This document shows, one piece after another, positions 57,779 through 64,000 of a DNA stretch of 64,000 nucleotides; position 1 is the stretch's first letter; the number at the start of each line of letters is the position of its first letter. The DNA comes from Boesenbergia rotunda (taxonomy: Eukaryota; Streptophyta; Magnoliopsida; Zingiberales; Zingiberaceae): contig JAGFNQ010004737.1 in assembly GCA_024364735.1 (NCBI GenBank), positions 124,001 to 188,000 of the forward strand, in the 5' to 3' direction. Position numbers and translations under genes: made by a program. The notes under the pieces are model-generated. The model was not told the DNA's origin. It searched no databases and worked only from the letters and a program-made list of their open reading frames with translations.

Positions 57779-60374
57779 CTCATGACATAAGAAGTACTTG
57801 AAATAAAATATAAGCACAATAAAATACTTAACATAGAGAAGTTCTTGACATAAAACATAAGCATATAAAATACTTGACATGGAATAGATGCATAACATGA
57901 ATGAATGCATGAATTAAATGCACATAACATAAGGATGCTTATTTGAAAATTATAATTATAAGTACTTAAACATAAATCTCAACATCATGGGGGCCCTGGC
58001 TTGTACCACATACATACATCCATCCTTTGCGCATATCCCTAAGTAAATGTGAGGTAGCTAGTCTCGACCTACTAGAGTACTAGGTTACCTTCAACCTAGG
58101 GACAGCTACGGTAGTCCAGAACCGAGGACAGCTACGGTAGTCCCAGCACCGAGGCTTTCTAAGGAGCCCATCCCTGTTGGACAGCTACCGCAGTCCCAGA
58201 ACCGAGGACAACTACGGTAGTCCCAGCACCGAGGCTTTCTAAGGAGCCCATCCCTTGGACCTTACTTGGGTCCGGTACAAGCTTATCCATAAAGTAAAAT
58301 AGCTTCACATGCTTCTTTTTACATCATAAGAAATGCTCTTGGTATTTCATCATTCATAGAACTTACATAGCATAATTATAGACATAAACATGATCTTAAT
58401 ACATGAAGCATGGTATAAAGCATTCTTAGCATTTCATCATTCATAGTTAATGCATAACATCATTATGCCTTAAAGGCACAGACTTGATTCATAAGGTATG
58501 TCATGCTCACATCATTATGCCTTAGAGACATGAACATCATTTTCATTCATAAGGCATGACATACATACATAATTATGCCCTAAGGCATAAACATCATCTT
58601 AGTTCATAAAGTTTGCATGATCATGGTACATAAGGTAAGCATGCATAGATAAGTTTTTATATACATGGTACATATCACATAGCATACATGATCATGGTAT
58701 CTATCTTAAAGCATGCATGGGTAGGATCCATATGAACATGATATATACTACATAGGTTCATGGCATTCAACATAAACATGCGTAGGTCTACATAACCATA
58801 ATATATATCTCATCATTCATATGTTCAAGGCCTTTAACCTAATGCATGCACAATTCTACATAAACATGATGCATACTTCACAACACATGTGTTCATGGTA
58901 TATGGTTTAAAATATTCATGAATAAAACCTACTAAAATATTACACATAACATAAGCATACAAGGTCGTGATGCATAGCACATAAAGTTAGGTTTTATGCA
59001 TCATAAAATTCATACAACATGCTTGAACATATATCTACATCATAATAAGCCATAAACAAGTACACTAGAAACCTTAGACTAACCCAAACCCTAGACTTGG
59101 TGCTTGGCCGAAAGTTGTAGATGGAAGTCCCATTATTCAAGTAACATGTGAGGTACCATAAGTAACATAATACCCATACAATACATATAATGTCATAGGA
59201 AGCCATTAGAACACATGATTGAGGCTAACCCTAATTCCTAGCCATGAATTGGGTCTTGGCCGAAACCCTAGAGGGGTCATAAGGACATGGAAAATTCGTA
59301 TAATTCACAATTAACATCCATTATGTCATAGGGAATCATAATAAGCATGCTTGAAGGGTTAGATCTAATCCTAACCATGGAAATGGGGAAGGTGGTCGAA
59401 ACTTCATATGGTGATTTGGGTGCTACAAAAATTCCACAACTTACAATTCATTCTTATTCTATCATGAGAAAGCATTAGGAAGTATAAGTGAGATTTTAAC
59501 ATCATCCCAGACCCTAAAAGGGTGCCTGGCTGAAACTTATAAGGCTATAATTTACATAGTTTTCTTAACATAGATCCCGAGCAAATCTTAAATCAAGAAA
59601 ACAACATAAAAGCTATTATACCACAGGTGAGGGAGTCTTATCTCTTGTTGTCTTGGTTATAAACCTTAAATAGAGAAAAAGATGAAGACCTTCTTGACCT
59701 TAGAACACCCCTTGCCCTTGTAGCCTTATAGGAAACCTTGGATCTTCAAGAGGGAGTCCTCTTGTGAAGTTTTCCAAGGGGAAAGCCCCTTGGTGAGTCT
59801 CAGCAAGAAGGAGGAAGAAGAGGGGAGAGGAAGAGTCTTGGTGGACGAAAAGAGGAGAAAAATAACTTAAATGTCTCTTCACTTCTCATCCATTTCTTTT
59901 ATACTAAGTGAAGGGGCATGGTGTCTCTTCACATGGTGACTCTTCACTTCCTTTAGCCTCAACTAAAATTTTCTTTCTTTTCCAATAGCACTCCCTTGCT
60001 AGGTGAATTTGTTAGTATATGCATGATGAGGCTTTGCCTCTATTCTAGGTCCAAGGTTCAATCCTTGGTGCATTCCCTTTCTTTTTATTTCATTTACTCT
60101 TATTTTTGGCAAGGCCCACATAAGAGCCCACCAAGAGTCATGCTAATATTCCTAATTGGAACTCATTTCTATTTATGTTAAAATTCTATCCAAGGTCCAC
60201 TAATAGCCATGGTACTAGAAGGGCCCATGTAAGGCCCATTAGTACTTAGCTTTTTATTCCATATAAGAAATCATGCTAAGGTGCATGCTAGTATTCATAT
60301 ATTACCCAAGAATCCATATAGGCATGATCAATATTTTAAAGAAAAATATTGAGAGGATTTTACGGGCGTTACAT
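57779..60374 (-). repeat. Tekay-type LTR (partial), minus strand
   Basis: The right end GGGCGTTACA is the reverse complement of an LTR start TGTAACGCCC, and a minus-strand TATA box (TATAAAAG, 59896-59903) lies about 470 bp inside. It shares blocks and orientation with 1-545. The right flank (ttagttgttat) is not a polypurine tract, so this is a 5' or solo LTR, not a 3' LTR. Repeated 'acggtagtcccagcaccgag' units lie at 58100-58260, followed by about 700 bp of 'cataa/catgc' simple-like sequence. Short ORFs here (58994-59206, 59700-59882) have no support. Confidence 0.75.
58100..58262. repeat. Imperfect repeats in the Tekay LTR
   Basis: Four 'gacagctacggtagtccc'-type units in two larger copies, each ending 'gaggctttctaaggagcccatccc' (ends near 58170 and 58254); the larger period is about 84 bp. 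Confidence 0.8.
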
Positions 60375-61370
60375 TAGTTGTTATATTTGCATAGCCACAG
60401 GTGTTGGGCTATATATTGCATTGCCACAGGTGTTGGGCATCATATTTGCATACCCACAGGTGCTGGGCTACATGCATGCATTACCGCAGCTGCTGGGCAT
60501 CATATTTGCATAGCCACGAGTGTTGGGCTTCACATATTGTATGCCACAAGTGTTTGGATTCTCTATGCAACCATCAGTCGTTGGCTTGTCTGATTCCTGT
60601 TCACCCGACTGCTGGTCTGGTGGTGGCTGAGGTGCCTACAAAACAGATCATTGCATCGGGTGTATCGGATGCATTGCACCTTTATTGGTGCTTGTTGTGT
60701 TTGAGTGTTGTACAGGTGACATTCACATTTGGATTATGTATTATTCTTGAGGTTATATAGGAGATTGAGTACACCTACCAACAGGATAGACAGACTCTGG
60801 TATGTATTCACCCTTAGTCATCAGTTATGCTTTATCCTTTATACTCGAGACTGTATCAGCATAATTCTTATTGTTATTATAGCTTGCTATGCATATCTAT
60901 TTTGGTATCCGCTAAGTTTATTTGGACTCACCACCGTTGCCCCTATTTTTGTTTCCAGGTTGATTGGTCTCCAGGGGAGCCCCAGTTGCCAGTCCCAGGT
61001 CCCTACGACTCTAGTGATGAGTGCTTCCATGGAGTTCTGTTTATTTTTACGTCTTATTATTTGGTCTGTATTCGTTTTATGTTGAAGAACTTGTATCGTG
61101 ATTTTATTTGTTTCGGTATTGTAGTTCAGTCCTCTATCGGACTTATTTAGAATTCTTATGTTGCGCGCCTGCCCATGAACAGCTCAGGTGAGTAAGGTTG
61201 GTTTATGGATTGAGATTGGATTTATTTTCCTACTTTATTTCTTGTCTTGAGGCCTGAGGTCAAATTTTATACTGCGTGTGTTGTATTTATGTGTAAATTG
61301 CCGCCCGGATAGGGGAGATGCTGCCTGATTTTATATTGGATCAACAGCTCTTGGGTCTCAGGGCGTGAAA
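60375..61370 (+). repeat. Partial 5' LTR of Tekay-like element G
   Basis: Plus-strand sequence ends 'ctcagggcgtgaaa', followed by a primer-site-like TTGGAATCAGAGAC. Landmarks typical of Del/Tekay LTRs are 'ggactcaccaccgttgcccc', 'gtttccagg' and 'ggataggggagatgctgcc'. The left part is cut at 60375 by the minus-strand LTR. It contains the 30-bp array. Overlapping ORFs of about 120 codons are not conserved coding frames. Confidence 0.7.
60390..60568 (+). repeat. 30-bp tandem array, six units
   Basis: Units begin at 60390, 60419, 60449, 60479, 60509 and about 60540, consensus 'catagccacaggtgttgggc' plus ten bases. A further partial unit abuts the junction at 60375, so the insertion cut through the array. 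Confidence 0.9.
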
Positions 61371-61377
61371 ATTTATT

Positions 61378-61391
61378 TTGGAATCAGAGAC
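61378..61391 (+). promoter_or_regulatory. Decayed primer binding site of G
   Basis: TTGGAATCAGAGAC differs by a few bases from TGGTATCAGAGC and lies 7 bp after the inferred LTR end. It sets the plus orientation of G. Confidence 0.6.
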
Positions 61392-61632
61392 AGGTTCAGA
61401 TGCCTGTTTATGTTTTTCGGATTTGTCAGAATCTGATACCTATTCGGTAGGTGTCGGAGCCCGGATTTGATGAGGTCTACCCGAGTACATTTCGGATCTT
61501 CGGAGTCATTTTTACGATTCGATTTGAACTATGGGACCTGGCGACAACGGGACATCTCCGGACGATAATGCTATGATCTAGTAAGTTAGTAGACTTGTAC
61601 TATTTGTAATATTGGGTGATGGTTCAACAGGT

Positions 61633-63453
61633 ATGACTCGGACCAGATTGGCTTTCGCATCGAGACGTGGTACAGGGCGGCCACGTGGGCTGACTTTTGA
61701 GTCTCAAGCGACTGAGGCACTAGAGAGACCGACCGAGATAGGACCTGTTAATCAGGGTCAGACTCCCCCGAGTGTTCTAAGAGCCTCAGTTCCATTGGTA
61801 TCAACGGTTCCCACTATTCCTCCAGCCGTACCAACCCCTGTGGTGTCCATGGTATCATCAACAGAACCTACGCCTGCCTATTCTGCGGTACCACCAGCGA
61901 TACCTACCCCGACATATCCAGCGGTACCTCCAGTGGTACCTGACCCGTTATATCCAGCGGTACCATCTGTTGTACCCCCATCGGTGTATTGAGTAGTGCC
62001 TACACCCCTAGGAGTACCTACATCTGCGTATCTTGTGGTACCACCAGCCGTACCCCGTACAGTGTATTCCGCTGTACCACCAGTAGCGCCTGCTCTGTCA
62101 GTTCACCCAGCTCCACCCGTGACTTTAGTTCCGGGAATGCCCACGATTTCTACTGCAGCTCCTGCTCCGGTATCTATTGTGGCTTTATTGGTGGATCCAA
62201 TCATGTCTTTGGACTTGGGTAGGGCCAGAGCACGAATCCCAACGCTGGCTGAGTCTGTGAAAGGTCGATTTACCCTATTTCATGGAGGACCAGACTCGCG
62301 GGTTGCTCATTCATGGATCGAGACCTTGGAGGGTACATTTTATTACATGGCCTATATAGAGTGGGAGAAGGCAAAACTGGTTGCATACCATTTACGTGAT
62401 GAGGCGACTACCTGGTGGGCCACGCAACGCATAGTCATTGGTGAGTAGCACATCACATGGATTACTTTTTGTGAGGCATTCGAGAGTCAGTACTTTCCTG
62501 TTGCATATCAGATGGCTCGACGTCAGGAATTTCTGAGTCTCCAAAAAGGAAAGCGTACGGACATGGAATATAATGCGGAGTTCAGCCGTCTAGCAGAGTA
62601 CTGCCCCCAGTTGGTGGCACATGATAGAGAGAGGATGTTTCAATTCATTCAGGGATTAGCCGATTATATTCAGATTTAGATAGTTGGATTTGGCATGACC
62701 TCCTACCGTGAGGCGTTAGACAAGGCACTCCTGATTGAGATGGCACATAAGCAAGTGTATGGCGATAAAGCAACAATGAGGCAGTCAGATCAGGATACAA
62801 TGTCAGACCAGGAGTAGCTGTATGCATGACAAAAGATGACTAGTAGGGACCATGATGTGGAGGGAAATTCTGCGGCAGCTCCTCGACCTCCCAAGTATGG
62901 GTGTTCATCAGTAGGACCTTCCAGATCATCGTAGCAGAATCATAGGAGTGATGGTACTATGATTCATTGTTTTTAGTGTGGAGCTAGGGATCATGGTGCA
63001 TCAGAATGTCCCATTGGCCAGAATGTGTGCTACTCCTGTAAACTCCCTGGGCATCAGAGTTGGGAGTGTGATCAGAGGGCGACGCCTCCATTTGCAAAGG
63101 AGACCACTCAGAGGGGTCGCCCTAGACCGTCGAGGTCACGGAGAGGAGGTCAGCGAACTCAGATTTGTTCACGGCAGAACTAGATAGCTCCCCCACCGGT
63201 ACACATCTGTTGTATGCATGGCTTTTAGCAGATCCCCACTTTGGTAGCACCCCAGTATTCTGTGACAGGCGGTTATTGTCAGACGCATCTGACATATCAG
63301 TCTCAGCAGTCAACCGCGACCTATCCGATACACCAGCCGCAGCAGGTTATTGCAGCTCCTGTTTTCCATCCCACCTAGTTCCGAGGATGCTACCACCAGG
63401 ATCGGAGACGGGACGAGTATATGCGCTACCCGAGAGGAGGCACTGCAGACTGA
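61633..63453 (+). pseudogene. G gag (Ty3/gypsy), ten premature stops in one frame
   Basis: It starts at ATG 61633 (MTRTRLAFASRRGTGRPRGL). A Pro/Val-rich low-complexity stretch (repeated AVPP) covers residues of about 60-165. The gag core follows (RIPTLAESVKGRFTLFHGGP, AKLVAYHLRDEATTWWATQR, then FESQYFPVAYQMARRQEF and LAEYCPQLVAHDRERM). Two CCHC knuckles come next; the first has a stop at its second residue pair (CF-stop-CGARDHGASEC), the second is CYSCKLPGHQSWEC. Premature stops begin at 61990, 62446, 62677, 62815, 62827, 62932, 62974, 63181, 63226 and 63376, all in the start frame. The TGA at 63451 may be the natural end or an eleventh. Pol is missing because an X LTR cuts the element at 63486. 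Confidence 0.88.
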
Positions 63454-63485
63454 TGGATCGGCCTTTTGCTGTATGATGTTTGTTT

Positions 63486-64000
63486 TGTTGGAACCCGGAT
63501 GGCTAGAGAGGGGGGGTGAATATAGCCAAACACTTGGACTTAAAGCTTCTATTAGATTTCTGCACTCAATTTGTTAGTAGCACCACAGCGGAAACAATGA
63601 AAGTAGAGAAGTGCAGAAATGCAGTAAACAAAAACAAACTAGAACAGTGAAACAAGATCACTAACAAGGAGGGTTTACAAGGTTCGGGGATAACTTGTCC
63701 CTACTCCTTGGCGTGCCCTTAAGGTGGCTGATCCCTTGATCATCGGCAGATCAAGCCCCGGGTGAACACCGGATAGTAAGTAACCTCCTTCTCGGTGGAG
63801 AAACCTCTCCACAGCGTTTCAATCAAGGATATAGTTTAAGCATAAAGAAACACGAGAAGTATCTTACTCACCACTTAGCAAAGACAAGAACACAGCAAGC
63901 TCCCTCTGAGCTCCACCCAGCGATGATCTCACGCAAGAACCCTTTCCTGTGTCTTCTCGTTGTTGGACTTGAAGCTTCTTGTTCCTTCCTTCAAGTGCTC
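63486..64000 (-). repeat. X3: partial X-family LTR at window edge
   Basis: It begins TGTTGGAACCCGGATGGCTAG and follows 37774 onward almost base for base ('cttggcgtgccc', 'gatcatcggcagatcaag'). In this orientation it is the end of a minus-strand LTR. The window ends before the hairpin arrays. Confidence 0.93.

Noticed and set aside
57779..60374. 3' LTR of a minus-strand element whose body lies to the right
   Set aside because: The right flank has no polypurine tract or pol end; it is the interior of a plus-strand Tekay-like LTR with a 30-bp array.
60378..60593. 71-codon ORF with 10-residue repeats
   Set aside because: It arises because the 30-bp LTR array is divisible by three; it lies in an LTR and is interrupted at the array end.
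61612..61992. Independent proline-rich protein gene
   Set aside because: It is the N-terminal part of the G gag frame, which continues in frame past the stop at 61990 into the gag core and zinc knuckles.

Overview
The window is plant nuclear DNA made almost entirely of nested LTR retrotransposons. I found no host gene, tRNA, rRNA or CRISPR array. A flowering plant is indicated by Ty1/copia and Ty3/gypsy polyproteins of plant lineages, initiator-Met tRNA primer sites (TGGTATCAGAG), a Tat/Athila-type primer site (TGGCGCCG...), and Del/Tekay-type LTRs ending in GGCGTTACA. I cannot name the species. Family labels below (H, X, C1, Y, Z, W, C2, G) are mine.

Left stack (1-32287). Positions 1-683 are the 3' end of a minus-strand chromodomain gypsy element (H). 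It is fused to a 5'-truncated plus-strand SIRE-like copia element (X1, 684-5308) that keeps an accessory two-exon gene and its 3' LTR. A decayed plus-strand copia element (C1) follows at 5309. Its 3' LTR starts at 9175 and is split by Y1 (9940-25520, target duplication AATAT). The 5' LTR of Y1 is itself split by Z (14339-25213), a Tat/Athila-like element without pol whose two LTRs are both 2,873 bp. The C1 LTR resumes at 25521 and is split again by Y2 (26047-31529, target duplication CTTTG), a gag-only element. An inverted LTR of the C1 family closes the stack at 32287.

Right stack (32288-57777). A minus-strand copia element W has a gag pseudogene and an LTR carrying a solo LTR of its own family. 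It was hit by Y3 (36402), which was hit by X2 (37774), a minus-strand SIRE-like element with pol and the same accessory gene as X1. X2 was hit by two solo LTRs (40920-43470 with TGTAA duplication; 45606-47673 with CCAAA duplication) and by C2 (from 49920), a minus-strand copia element whose pol keeps one reading frame with six stop codons. C2 breaks off at a single N (57778), which looks like an assembly join.

Right end (57779-64000). A Tekay-type LTR on the minus strand lies next to a plus-strand Tekay-like element G, whose gag frame is continuous but has ten premature stops. G is cut at 63486 by another X-family LTR.

Common themes. X, Y and W share a conserved LTR 3' end (TATTCACCCCCCTCTA...), but their U3 regions are filled with different arrays of short inverted repeats (hairpins). 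Several coding regions are inactivated by nonsense codons with no frameshift, mostly explained by C-to-T changes as expected from cytosine methylation. The most unusual gene is the X accessory gene, with a conserved tiny first exon, an intron and a host-like 5' leader.
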